This document shows positions 1 to 8,281 of a DNA stretch of 64,000 nucleotides, piece by piece. The stretch is taken from assembly GCA_032615215.1 (NCBI GenBank), contig CP128431.1, positions 62,001 through 126,000 on the forward strand, read 5' to 3'. A program made the translations under genes and the position numbers. The first letter of the stretch is position 1. Each line of letters starts with the position of its first letter. The notes under the pieces were generated by a model. It was given only the letters and a program-made list of their open reading frames with translations, did not search any database and had not been told where the DNA came from. This stretch comes from Microbulbifer sp. MKSA007. Lineage in GTDB: Bacteria > Pseudomonadota > Gammaproteobacteria > Pseudomonadales > Cellvibrionaceae.

Positions 1-444
1 ATCAATCTGCTGGAGTTGGCCGATGAAACATTGGAACGCTTACGGCCACTGGCAGAAATGCAGGACAAAACACTCAGCCTGCATGGGAGTGAACCGCCTT
101 CCATCAAGGGTGATGCAATCCTCATTCAAAACGCTCTGAGCAACATTCTGGACAACGCCATCAAATACGCCCCGCAAGGGGAGGACGTGAAGATAACCGT
201 CACTCATGAAGAGAAATGGGTGGTGCTTTCGGTCTATGATCAAGGTCCGGGATTTGTACCAGAAGACATCGAGAAGCTTACAGAACGGTTCTCACGCGGT
301 CAAAACGCTGAGGACACCGTTGGCTCCGGTCTGGGGCTTACTATTGCCGAAGAAGTGACACAGGCACACGGCGGACACCTGAAACTTTCAAACAGAACAA
401 ATGTCAGAGGCGCATGCGTATCCTTCTATTTCCCTCAGTCCTGA
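1..444 (+). CDS. Sensor histidine kinase, C-terminal ATPase domain (5'-truncated by window edge)
   Basis: Only the last 147 codons are in the window; the frame is open to base 1, so the start lies upstream. What remains is a HATPase_c domain: N box (NILDNAIKYAP, about 36-46 of the visible part), G1 box (DQGPGF) and G2 box (GSGLGLTIAEE). It would bind ATP and phosphorylate a His in the missing DHp domain. The gene overlaps the next one, a periplasmic binding protein, by 31 bases in another frame, so the two are probably translationally coupled and may form one sensory unit, as in TctE-type systems with a dedicated binding protein. The response regulator is not visible. A partial gene, so the input domain is unknown. 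Confidence 0.9.
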   Translation: MNLLELADETLERLRPLAEMQDKTLSLHGSEPPSIKGDAILIQNALSNILDNAIKYAPQGEDVKITVTHEEKWVVLSVYDQGPGFVPEDIEKLTERFSRGQNAEDTVGSGLGLTIAEEVTQAHGGHLKLSNRTNVRGACVSFYFPQS

Positions 445-1451
445 TTGTGTTGTTGGTGTCGCTGGTTTCAGCCCACGCCTATGAGATTGAGCAGCACAAG
501 GTCTTTCCAGCCTCACAAGAGGCGCAGACCCTGCGCATCATCTCCAACTCCGATATCGATATTTTCGCCCCGATGGTAGAAGCCTTCCAACGCAAGTATC
601 CGCACGTCTCCATCGATTACACCGTGGTCAGCAGCACAGAGCTGATGAAAGCGCTTTACGAGGAGCGGCAGGTATTCGACGTGGCTATCTCCTCAGCGAT
701 GGACCTGCAGGTGAAACTGGCCAATGATGGTTTCACAAAGCCGCACAGCTCATCCGTTGCTGGTCTAATGCCAGACTGGGCCCGCTGGCGTGACCACGTA
801 TTTGCCTTCACGCAGGAACCAGCCTCCGTGGTTTACTCCAAGTCCGCCTTTGAGGGGTTGGAGGTGCCAACCTCACGGCAGAACCTCATCTCGACTTTGC
901 GCAACAATCCGGGCCGCTTCCTCAACAAAGTCGGCACCTACGACATTCGCCAGAGCGGGCTTGGCTTTCTGTTCGCCACGCAGGATGCACGCACCTCAGA
1001 CACATTTTGGCGTCTCAATGAAGTGATGGGCAGCCTCAATGCTAAGCTTTATTGCTGCTCTGCGGATATGATCTCTGACATCACAACAGGCGATCTGGCC
1101 GTGGCCTACAACGTGCTCGGCTCCTATGCCTCGGCGCGGGCAGCAAAAGACCCTGATGTTGGCATTCTGGAACTGGAAGACTTCACCACATTGATGCTTC
1201 GCTCCGCCATTATTCCAGCAGGTGCAGAACAGCCAGAAATCGCAGGTGATTTCATTGATCACCTGATCACCGCCAGCTGGAGCGAGGAGGGCGCAGACTA
1301 CTACCCTTACCCAAAGCTCAATCATAGCGAGGTGGCACCAAACCTGTCCTTGCGCGCTATTCGGTTAGGCCCCGGCCTGCTGGTCTATCAGGACAACCTC
1401 AAGCGTCAGCACTTCCTTCAGGAGTGGCAGAACGCGATCATTCAGCAGTGA
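414..1451 (+). CDS. Periplasmic solute-binding protein (Fe3+/ABC-type fold) linked to sensor kinase
   Basis: 345 residues. An N-terminal signal peptide (hydrophobic residues 3-18, cleavage likely after AHA near residue 22) is followed by a type II periplasmic binding fold (LRIISNSDIDIFAPMVEAF...). It resembles iron/2-aminoethylphosphonate-type ABC substrate-binding proteins. No permease or ATPase follows, and the start codon sits inside the end of the kinase gene (31-base overlap). That context suggests a ligand-presenting partner of the kinase rather than an uptake component; this is inference. The substrate cannot be told from sequence. The region after the stop is short and the next gene is an unrelated acetyltransferase. 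Confidence 0.85.
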   Translation: MRILLFPSVLIVLLVSLVSAHAYEIEQHKVFPASQEAQTLRIISNSDIDIFAPMVEAFQRKYPHVSIDYTVVSSTELMKALYEERQVFDVAISSAMDLQVKLANDGFTKPHSSSVAGLMPDWARWRDHVFAFTQEPASVVYSKSAFEGLEVPTSRQNLISTLRNNPGRFLNKVGTYDIRQSGLGFLFATQDARTSDTFWRLNEVMGSLNAKLYCCSADMISDITTGDLAVAYNVLGSYASARAAKDPDVGILELEDFTTLMLRSAIIPAGAEQPEIAGDFIDHLITASWSEEGADYYPYPKLNHSEVAPNLSLRAIRLGPGLLVYQDNLKRQHFLQEWQNAIIQQ

Positions 1452-1531
1452 CAAGAGATGAACCATTTTCTCTTTTCAGCTGACTGAGTTTGTGGCATGA
1501 CACGCCTCCCAAATTCAGATGAGTGAAGTCC

Positions 1532-2005
1532 ATGAGTGTTATGATCCGCCCGCTAGAAATCTCCGATGCCCCTCAATGCGCACAGATCTATTATGATGCG
1601 ATCATGATCGGAGCGAAGGATTACTACACAACAGAACAGCTCAACGCATGGGCAGGTCCTCAACCCAACCCGGAAGGCTGGACCAAAAATCTGGATGGAA
1701 TGACAGGTTTTGTGGCTATCAAAGAAGATGCCGTCATCGGTTTCATGACCATCGATATGGAAGGCTACATCAAGTTTGCGTTTGTAAGCCCGTTTGAGAG
1801 CCGCAAAGGGGTTGCAACAGCCATCTACAACGCTCTGCTGAACTGGGCAATTGAGCGTAACATTCCGTCTCTGTCGTCAGACATCAGCCTTGCCGCCAGG
1901 CCCTTCTTTCTCCGTCAGGACTGGCAAGTGGTCCGCCAACAAGCTCCGGTGTGCAGAGGCATCACGCTGACAAACTTCCACATGACCAAAGCGCTGACTG
2001 CTTAG
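1532..2005 (+). CDS. GNAT family N-acetyltransferase (YafP-like)
   Basis: About 157 residues with the GNAT fold: N-terminal IRPLEISDAPQCAQIYYDAI, the DYYTTEQLNAWAG segment common in YafP-like members, and the acetyl-CoA pyrophosphate loop around SRKGVATAI (near residues 93-101). It should transfer an acetyl group from acetyl-CoA to an amine; the acceptor is unknown. I prefer ATG 1532. A GTG at 1523 and an ATG at 1541 are in frame and cannot be excluded. Monocistronic by appearance: 80 bases of spacer upstream and 156 downstream. Confidence 0.85.
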   Translation: MSVMIRPLEISDAPQCAQIYYDAIMIGAKDYYTTEQLNAWAGPQPNPEGWTKNLDGMTGFVAIKEDAVIGFMTIDMEGYIKFAFVSPFESRKGVATAIYNALLNWAIERNIPSLSSDISLAARPFFLRQDWQVVRQQAPVCRGITLTNFHMTKALTA

Positions 2006-2053
2006 TCCGATCCATTCAATCGGCCTATCACTATTGTCATTCGGGCTTAGCCT

Positions 2054-2076
2054 TGACCATCCAACCAGAATGGTCA
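2054..2076. repeat. Inverted repeat in GNAT-MFS spacer
   Basis: Perfect 7-bp arms TGACCAT (2054-2060) and ATGGTCA (2070-2076) around a 9-base centre, about 50 bases after the acetyltransferase stop and 85 bases before the MFS start. There is no T-run on either side, so an operator for the MFS gene is as likely as a terminator. Confidence 0.35.
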
Positions 2077-2161
2077 CTATGGATGCGCTTAACCTGCGGC
2101 TTACTCATCCAGCAATCTACATATAACTTATTGATTTCATATATTCTCTTCAGAGGCCACA

Positions 2162-3394
2162 TTGTCAGACGCCACTTTAAAAGCCAGATGGGGGCAGATC
2201 AGCCTACTGTTTTCAGCAAACTTTCTGTCGCTTCTTGGCAATGGTTTGTCTGCAATTGCTATCCCGTGGTTCGTGTATGATTTGACGGGCAACGCCGTTA
2301 TCACCGCAACGGTCGCCATTGCAGGACAGTTGCCCAACATTATCGTGGGCCTCTTTAGCGGACCGTTGATTGACCGCTATTCCGCCAGAACCATGAGCAT
2401 CTTCTGTGATGCTGTAAACGCTGTTGCAGTGCTGCTTATTCCGCTGCTCTATGCCGTCGAGATGCTGGACGTGGCCTTGCTTGGCTTCCTCGTCTTTCTG
2501 TCTCAGGTGATTGACGTTCCGGGGCAAACCTCCAAAGCTGTCATGATCCCGGCTTTGATCGACAAAGAAGGCTTGCCACGCGAACGGGTCAACGGGCTCA
2601 ACTCACTGCTGGAGACCGGCGCTGATCTTCTGACACCATCACTAGCGGGTATCCTTATCGCTGCTTTCGGTGCAACCACCGTGCTGCTTCTGGATTCCCT
2701 TAGCTTTCTGATGGCCCTGATGATCGTCTCCATGGGCATCAAAGCCAGCCACGTCAGTGCTCCGCCCCAATCAGAGCCACAGCCAACAAAGGAAGCGTGG
2801 AAGTGGATGTTCACCACGCCCAGCATATTGAAACTGGGCATCTATGATCTGATCATCAATACCGTCGCTGTTTCCTTGTTGTCGCTGGTGCTGCCAGTGC
2901 TGGCAAACGCGAATGATAAGCAGGCCATTTGGCTGGGTATCTGGCTCACCTGTTTCGCCTGCGGAACCACACTCACAACCATCGCCTACACGGTTCTGGG
3001 CCACCGCATCTCATCTCTCCGCCTTTTACAACTCACGCCAATCGGTCAGGCCATTGGCCTTGGTCTCCTGCTCTGGGTGTTCGCTGACATCACAAATATA
3101 AGCCTCACCCCAACGACTGGCATCATCGCTGCACTGGGAATGTTCCTCTACGGCCTGAACCTCGGTGTCGGAAGCGTGGTTGACGCAACAGTGCTCCAGA
3201 AACTCGTCCCCGAAGCCAAACGCGGCACTGTCTTCTCCACCTTCTCCTCCCTCCGCTACACCGGCGTCCCCCTAGGCCTCCTCCTCAGCGGCATCCTGCT
3301 GGAGCAAAACAATCCAATAACGCTATTCGGCACATTCATAGGCTTGCTACTGGTGAATGCAGTGATTTGGTTTTGGGGGAGATTGGAGGTGTGA
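2162..3394 (+). CDS. MFS transporter (12 TM, drug/efflux type)
   Basis: 410 residues, about 12 hydrophobic segments, with the MFS motif A-like loop GPLIDRYSARTM after TM2. The start is TTG 2162 (M-S-D-A-T), supported by AGAGG at 2152-2156 with a 5-base spacer; no ATG gives the complete TM1. Members of this group export small hydrophobic compounds or siderophores by proton antiport in the inner membrane. It faces the NRPS locus convergently but is separated from it by the dioxygenase operon, so membership of the cluster is uncertain; a second MFS gene (6823-8064) is the better exporter candidate. Confidence 0.88.
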   Translation: MSDATLKARWGQISLLFSANFLSLLGNGLSAIAIPWFVYDLTGNAVITATVAIAGQLPNIIVGLFSGPLIDRYSARTMSIFCDAVNAVAVLLIPLLYAVEMLDVALLGFLVFLSQVIDVPGQTSKAVMIPALIDKEGLPRERVNGLNSLLETGADLLTPSLAGILIAAFGATTVLLLDSLSFLMALMIVSMGIKASHVSAPPQSEPQPTKEAWKWMFTTPSILKLGIYDLIINTVAVSLLSLVLPVLANANDKQAIWLGIWLTCFACGTTLTTIAYTVLGHRISSLRLLQLTPIGQAIGLGLLLWVFADITNISLTPTTGIIAALGMFLYGLNLGVGSVVDATVLQKLVPEAKRGTVFSTFSSLRYTGVPLGLLLSGILLEQNNPITLFGTFIGLLLVNAVIWFWGRLEV

Positions 3395-3486
3395 GGAAGG
3401 TGGGATTTGAGAGCAGATACTCGCAAGTTCCATAATACATATTATATGTAATAAATATTAGGCAACCATATACTCCCACCTCACAC
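3389..3486. repeat. Long-range inverted repeat between convergent genes
   Basis: GTGTGAGG (3389-3396) plus GTGGGA (3400-3405) can pair with TCCCACCTCACAC (3474-3486), 13 bp with a three-base bulge. The loop is AT-rich and itself contains the hairpin TACATA-TTA-TATGTA. It spans the stop codon of the MFS gene and ends 13 bases before the dioxygenase stop. Plausibly a bidirectional transcription end; no canonical U-run is attached. Confidence 0.35.
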
Positions 3487-3499
3487 ATCCGTTTACAAG

Positions 3500-4411
3500 T
3501 TACTCCACCAACTCTGTCTCTTTCTGAGCTTGATTAACTTCAGCCGCCATCGGCTGAGTACCCAGAACAGTAACGCGCTCACCAAATCTGGAGTAAGGAT
3601 AATAGTCCCAGACTGCGCGGTGCTGCGTGCAGCGATTATCCCAGAAAACCAATGTACCTGGCTCCCAACGGATGCGGCAGTTCAGAGCTTGCTCACGTTC
3701 AACAAATTGGAAGAGCATGTTCAAAATGGCAGTACTCTCGTCTTCAGAAAGATCAGGAATGTGAGTTGTGAAACCTGAGTTCACGAAAAGCATTGGTCTG
3801 CCGGTATCAGGATGCTTCGCTACAATTGGGTGTTCTGTTTTGGGAAGCCCTTCAGGCGGAGTGAAGCCTTTCCAGGGTACGGCGCCATCATGAACAGCTG
3901 TCAGGCCGAGCAGAAACTCCTTCATTGCAGGAGATAACATTTCATAGGCGAGATGCATGTTTGCAAACAGTGTGTCTCCACCGCATCCAATCTCAGGCGT
4001 TTCGTGCATATACAGCATTGAGCCAAGCGAAGGTGCCGGGTCAGCTGTGCCATCCGTATGCCAGACTTCTCCGGCTACAAAACGAGACTTTTCGCTGGCA
4101 CGAATTAGGACAATCTCCGGATCATCACCATCAATATCGCTTAGTGGGAGTGCCCGTAGCTTTCCAAACCTCCGAGCGAATGCTTTCTGTTGATCCTTTG
4201 TCAGTGTCTGATCGCGAAATACCAGAACGTGGTTTTCCAGAAACGCACGATAGATTTCATCGTACTGTTCTTTGGAAGTTTCTTCGGAAAGATCTACACC
4301 ACAAATTTCGGCTCCAATAACCGGCGTGAGGCGATTAACTTGTATATGGTGATAGGCCTCGCGAGGTTCTGCTGCGATGCGTTCAATAGCTTTCAATGCG
4401 TTCGGATGCAT
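3500..4411 (-). CDS. TauD/TfdA-family Fe(II)/2-oxoglutarate dioxygenase
   Basis: 303 residues, the usual TauD length. The metal triad is visible: H118 and D120 in VWHTDGTADP, and H264 in CTQHRAVWDY, with R275 or R278 available to bind 2-oxoglutarate. The Asp is present, so this is a hydroxylase-type enzyme rather than a halogenase (which carries Ala or Gly there). The ATG at 4411 follows a strong GGGAGGGAACGTC ribosome site. Last gene of the minus-strand operon that diverges from pppA, 29 bases after the 210-aa gene. Inference: a tailoring oxygenase for the peptide or a building block. Taurine use is possible for the family, but nothing in the context supports it. Confidence 0.88.
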   Translation of the reverse strand: MHPNALKAIERIAAEPREAYHHIQVNRLTPVIGAEICGVDLSEETSKEQYDEIYRAFLENHVLVFRDQTLTKDQQKAFARRFGKLRALPLSDIDGDDPEIVLIRASEKSRFVAGEVWHTDGTADPAPSLGSMLYMHETPEIGCGGDTLFANMHLAYEMLSPAMKEFLLGLTAVHDGAVPWKGFTPPEGLPKTEHPIVAKHPDTGRPMLFVNSGFTTHIPDLSEDESTAILNMLFQFVEREQALNCRIRWEPGTLVFWDNRCTQHRAVWDYYPYSRFGERVTVLGTQPMAAEVNQAQKETELVE

Positions 4412-4440
4412 GACGTTCCCTCCCCGGAAAACAAATAAAA

Positions 4441-5073
4441 TCAGACTACAGGCGTTAGAGTGAGCTGCTGGAGACCCTCGCTATACCGCGCTTCCAACTC
4501 ACCAAATGCATGAGCGGCGGCGAAAGCGTATGCGAAGGCTTTTAAAAGGCTGAGTAAAGCAACCTCATCCAAGCCTTGAGGGCTTTCAGAGGCAAACAAT
4601 CGGGCGGCAATCTTTGAATGAACCTGCGCATTTGCACGTGCAAAGGCCTGTGTATTGGCTTCGCTGTTCAAGGTCCCATAGTAGTCAGCATAAGCCTCTG
4701 AAGAGCCAAATTCTTTCTCAATCATCTCTTTGTTGCCGGCGGCAAACTCAAGAGCACTCGCATGAGAAACGCGGTAGGTTTTCTCGGCAATGAACGCTAA
4801 GCGAAATAGAACGACAAAGGCTTTCTCTGCCACGTTGGCCCAATGCTCAAAAGGTATGCCCACCCCTGCCGCAGCTTTGCGATGCATGTTCTGGAGGTTT
4901 TCTAGCTCCCGACAGTTTTCACCTCGCATCTGAGCGGCTTCTAATCCCACAGGTAAGGCAATCTCAGCCATGTACCTATGAAGTCGGTGGTCTGTCTCAT
5001 CACGAGAGAACGAAGTCATGTATGCCACCAAGGCGGCTTCAAGCTGAGGTCGCTCTAAATCAGGCTGTGACAT
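4441..5073 (-). CDS. Unknown alpha-helical protein in NRPS accessory operon
   Basis: 210 residues, no signal peptide and no membrane segment. Composition and periodicity indicate an all-helical soluble protein rich in Ala, Glu and Leu, with several His, Tyr and Glu in the first half. I do not recognise a family. Its start overlaps the stop region of the SGNH gene by 14 bases, so the two are likely translationally coupled, and it is followed by the dioxygenase. The conserved-looking operon placement argues for a role in the same pathway, possibly as partner of the SGNH or GSCFA protein; no function is assigned. Confidence 0.75.
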   Translation of the reverse strand: MSQPDLERPQLEAALVAYMTSFSRDETDHRLHRYMAEIALPVGLEAAQMRGENCRELENLQNMHRKAAAGVGIPFEHWANVAEKAFVVLFRLAFIAEKTYRVSHASALEFAAGNKEMIEKEFGSSEAYADYYGTLNSEANTQAFARANAQVHSKIAARLFASESPQGLDEVALLSLLKAFAYAFAAAHAFGELEARYSEGLQQLTLTPVV

Positions 5074-5788
5074 GATCTATCGTCCTCTGGCAGGTGAATG
5101 CATCTAGTAGGACCTGACCAAATGCTACGTTCCCATGGATCGGGTCATTTTCCTGCGAAAAATCATCGAGTTGTAGGCCATCTCTGCCAACGGTGCCTTG
5201 GCGAACATCCAGGGTCTTCAAACCCATACGATTTGCTTCTGCAATCAACACACTTTGGGCTGCTCTAAAGACATTTGGCTCTGAAGTTTCAGGTATTTTT
5301 TGAGGAGGGAGGACTGCGGTAACGTCAATGTCTTTTTCGATTAGCGATCGATAAAAATCTAAGGCACCTTGTGCCATAACGCAGATAAGGTCGTGAAACA
5401 GCGGGCTCTCAAGAAAAGATTGGGAAAGCGTGTGATCCGCTTCCCGGTATATCTCCCAGTTCTCAGAGGTCGCATAAAAGTGCAGCGCGAAGCCGAAAGT
5501 GCAGAGAAGCGGCAGGTTAACATCCAGCAAAGAGCTGGCATTCAACTCCTCCAGAAAGCTCTGGTACATTTCATCAGCGTAGCTACTGCGAAATGTCAGC
5601 TTCTCAGCATCCCAGTCCACAAAAGGAGCAGTGAACTCCCGCCCTGCTCCCATTGGCCCGCCAACGAACTGAACACCAGCTTCTTTGGCAGCGCGTCCGA
5701 TTACACCCGCATGAGAATCTCCAAGCAGCAAGAACTGCGGATCATTTGTAGTAGTCGAGCAGTTCTTCTTCACAGATGATATCCTCAA
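5060..5788 (-). CDS. SGNH/GDSL-like hydrolase or acyltransferase
   Basis: 242 residues. The nucleophile block is GDSH (residues 23-26, Ser25) and the C-terminal block is NDPIHGN with D215-x-x-H218, the paired Asp/His of SGNH enzymes. No signal peptide, so cytoplasmic. The ATG at 5788 lies 47 bases inside the end of the GSCFA gene; no later ATG precedes the GDSH motif, though GTG codon 6 is possible. SGNH proteins cleave or transfer esters. Next to an NRPS locus that I believe makes a depsipeptide, an ester-forming or ester-cleaving role is an attractive inference only. Confidence 0.75.
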   Translation of the reverse strand: MRISSVKKNCSTTTNDPQFLLLGDSHAGVIGRAAKEAGVQFVGGPMGAGREFTAPFVDWDAEKLTFRSSYADEMYQSFLEELNASSLLDVNLPLLCTFGFALHFYATSENWEIYREADHTLSQSFLESPLFHDLICVMAQGALDFYRSLIEKDIDVTAVLPPQKIPETSEPNVFRAAQSVLIAEANRMGLKTLDVRQGTVGRDGLQLDDFSQENDPIHGNVAFGQVLLDAFTCQRTIDHVTA

Positions 5789-6788
5789 ACGGCAGTGATG
5801 ATCGGGTACCTTCTTCAGCAGTTTTGTGTTGCGTCTGATCCCTGAGATAAATGCTGTTAAAGAAGTGGTTCATTACAAAGCGCACCCCAGTTGGCGTGAT
5901 TGTGCGCTTGTTTGGATTGTAGAACACGCCATTCATGGGAGGTGATGCGACCAACTCATAGGATGGAAAGTACTCAACGTTTTTATTGATTGCTTCCAAC
6001 TGACCAGCGACAGCGCGCAAAACTGACTTAGTGTAAGTAGAGGCTGTCAGTACGTGGTGCTGCGAGAAGGTCGCAGTGACCGGAACAGGTGAAACTGTAA
6101 AAACCAAACGCAAACGCGGATTGTATCGCCCCAAGAGACCAATGCACTCCTGAAAGTCAGAGTGAATCTCGCCAAACGTAAAGTTATGTGCCTTATGCAA
6201 ACGTTCATCGAACCGGCCCTGTACGGTTCCGGGACACATCGGATACACCACATCCGTTACAGTGTTTAACCAGGCCTCAGTCAACCCCATGGTGAACACG
6301 AACACATCAGCAGAAGAAACGGCTTGGCGGATTGCTTCTAAGGTGACCTCACGCGACGCCCACATTGCTTGCGGGCTATCGAAACCAACTGGTGTTATGT
6401 TGGGTCGAAACGGATCGAAATAGCGCTCTCCGTCATTCCAAACTTCCTTAGAGGGCGGGGTTTCCTCAAACGCCCACTTTAGCCATTGCAGCAGTAAACG
6501 AGCGGTGTAGATGTTCCCTGTCCGGAATGAGAAAACACCATAGTTCAGCTCATGCGCGACTTTTGCACTGAACTCGTCTGGTGCAGTTTCAGCATTTAGC
6601 CAGTTCATTCCTCTGCGCTGCAGCTCTTTGCCCATGTTCTGAGAGAAACAAGATCCAGCGGTAATGATCGCGGCATCTTTGGAGATCTGAAACTTTGGTT
6701 TCCAAACCTCGGAGATTGAAAAATAGTCTTTTTCAGCAACGGAGGGGCGCCAAAATTTATTGGGAGGGAAAGAAATGTATGGGTTCAT
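5742..6788 (-). CDS. GSCFA-domain protein
   Basis: 348 residues from ATG 6788, which has a strong GAGGAGAGG ribosome site 8 bases upstream; the longer open frame to 6866 runs into the MFS gene and has no such site. The defining GSCFS motif sits at residues 45-49, and the domain continues through VFTMGLTEAW (about 193-202). GSCFA is an SGNH-related family of unknown biochemistry. Here it is followed by an overlapping second SGNH-type gene, giving two adjacent SGNH-like proteins. Cytoplasmic by appearance. Inference: part of peptide tailoring, perhaps ester chemistry. Confidence 0.82.
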   Translation of the reverse strand: MNPYISFPPNKFWRPSVAEKDYFSISEVWKPKFQISKDAAIITAGSCFSQNMGKELQRRGMNWLNAETAPDEFSAKVAHELNYGVFSFRTGNIYTARLLLQWLKWAFEETPPSKEVWNDGERYFDPFRPNITPVGFDSPQAMWASREVTLEAIRQAVSSADVFVFTMGLTEAWLNTVTDVVYPMCPGTVQGRFDERLHKAHNFTFGEIHSDFQECIGLLGRYNPRLRLVFTVSPVPVTATFSQHHVLTASTYTKSVLRAVAGQLEAINKNVEYFPSYELVASPPMNGVFYNPNKRTITPTGVRFVMNHFFNSIYLRDQTQHKTAEEGTRSSLPFEDIICEEELLDYYK

Positions 6789-6822
6789 TTCACACCTCTC
6801 CTCACATGACACGAACCAAATA

Positions 6823-8064
6823 TCATGCGACCTCCTCAGCAACTTTTTCTTTGATCTCAGTTGCACTTAACAACCTGAAACTCACGTAAGCCACGGGTAG
6901 GCACAGCATCGCAGAGGCTAGGAACAACGGTCCGCCGCCGAAGCGTTCAATCACGAGTGCAGCAACAAAAGGAACGGCTGCGGCTCCCGCATTGGACAGC
7001 ATGTAGAGCCCCATATAACTGTTCCTAAGACGAACCGGCGCCATACGGTCAACCACAGTGGCGAACAAAGGCATGGCGATGATTTCTGCGAGTGTCGCCA
7101 GTGCTATTGCGACAAGCCACAGTTCCATCATCTCAGCCCTGTTAAAGGCGACGACCAATAGTCCGAGCATCAGGAAGAAGAACGCAACCAAAACAGCTTT
7201 GTGCTCTTCAAGCGTGATAAGCCATTTCATCAAGAACAGGTGGACAATCAGAACAACGCTTGTGTTGGTCACGTTTATCGACGCAATGATCCCATTGATG
7301 TTTGCCGTCTCAAGGAACAATAGGAAAAACGTGAGAGGCTCATCCATTTGTGCATACAGGATGACGAGAAAAAAGTTGGACACAAACAGTGTCATGAAAA
7401 GACGATCCGTTAAAGCTACCTTCAGCAACCTCGGGATCGGGACTTCTTCTTCTCTGTTTGTTGCAATGATAGTCCGCGTGACGCTAACTAAAATACAGGC
7501 CGCTAAGATGGCGTAAGCTATTGCACCAGCAAGAAAAGCTAGGTTTGAGTTATTACTAGCAAACCACACTCCGCAGAGAGGCCCTAACGCCCCCGCAATG
7601 TTGACCAGATAGTACCGCAAATGGAACAGTAACGGGCGGTCCTCTTCTTTTGCTGCACAGTCTCCCAAGGCAGAGCGCAAAAGCGGCTCCAAGGCTCCAT
7701 TTGCAACAGACATCGCGATGATGATTGCAAAATACACCTGTTCACTGCTCCAGAGTCCGAGTGAGCAATAGAGCCCCATAATCACCAGCGTGCTTAGTAG
7801 CATGATTGCCTGGCGGTTCAGTTTGTCTGCAACAACTCCGCTTATTGGCGATGTTAAAATTGCTGCAAATGCCGATACGGAAAAAATCACGCCGAGCTCA
7901 GCAATAGAGGTTCCAAACCGCCGGGCCATGAGCACTGCGAAAAAGGGCCAGATCATGAAAGAAGCAAAGCGCGCGCAAAAAGTACCGATCAGGATTGTTT
8001 TCGCAGACTTCGGAAGCATCCGGAATTGACGCAGAAACGTTTCCCGCCCACGAGTTTCAGACAT
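6823..8064 (-). CDS. MFS transporter, probable product exporter
   Basis: About 413 residues, roughly 12 membrane helices, MFS loop GVVADKLNRQ after TM2. ATG 8064 is chosen; TTG 8070 is in frame but only two codons longer. First gene of the five-gene minus-strand operon, 34 bases ahead of the GSCFA gene, and divergent from pppA across 217 bases. An efflux MFS directly divergent from the first synthase gene is the expected place for the exporter of the peptide. Substrate assignment is inference. Confidence 0.85.
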   Translation of the reverse strand: MSETRGRETFLRQFRMLPKSAKTILIGTFCARFASFMIWPFFAVLMARRFGTSIAELGVIFSVSAFAAILTSPISGVVADKLNRQAIMLLSTLVIMGLYCSLGLWSSEQVYFAIIIAMSVANGALEPLLRSALGDCAAKEEDRPLLFHLRYYLVNIAGALGPLCGVWFASNNSNLAFLAGAIAYAILAACILVSVTRTIIATNREEEVPIPRLLKVALTDRLFMTLFVSNFFLVILYAQMDEPLTFFLLFLETANINGIIASINVTNTSVVLIVHLFLMKWLITLEEHKAVLVAFFFLMLGLLVVAFNRAEMMELWLVAIALATLAEIIAMPLFATVVDRMAPVRLRNSYMGLYMLSNAGAAAVPFVAALVIERFGGGPLFLASAMLCLPVAYVSFRLLSATEIKEKVAEEVA

Positions 8065-8281
8065 GAACAAAACAACCTGAGATTAAATTAAAACTTGACT
8101 TTGTGATATATTAGAAAGAATGATTGGGCAATTAAAAAATCAATACCCGAGGCTTTGGTGAATTATTTTCATGTTTACTTACCTTCACTCAAACCATACC
8201 AATTATGTACTGAGCTTCAAGTCTATTTACCCTCATTAATGTAAAATTTTATTCAATTACTCAATCATCGGTAGTTGTTTT
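8065..8281. promoter_or_regulatory. Divergent promoter region, accessory operon / pppA
   Basis: AT-rich 217-base spacer between the MFS gene (minus) and pppA (plus). A TTGACT at 8095-8100 could be a plus-strand -35, but the -10 hexamer at the right distance is weak, so I do not place a start site. ACTCAAT (8259-8265) lies 16 bases before the pppA ATG and equals one arm of the perfect palindrome at 41637-41652 upstream of the thioesterase gene; a seven-base match may be chance. No good Shine-Dalgarno precedes ATG 8282. Confidence 0.5.

Noticed and set aside
3500..4411. Fe/2OG halogenase in place of hydroxylase
   Set aside because: The facial triad is H118-x-D120...H264; halogenases carry Ala or Gly in place of the Asp.
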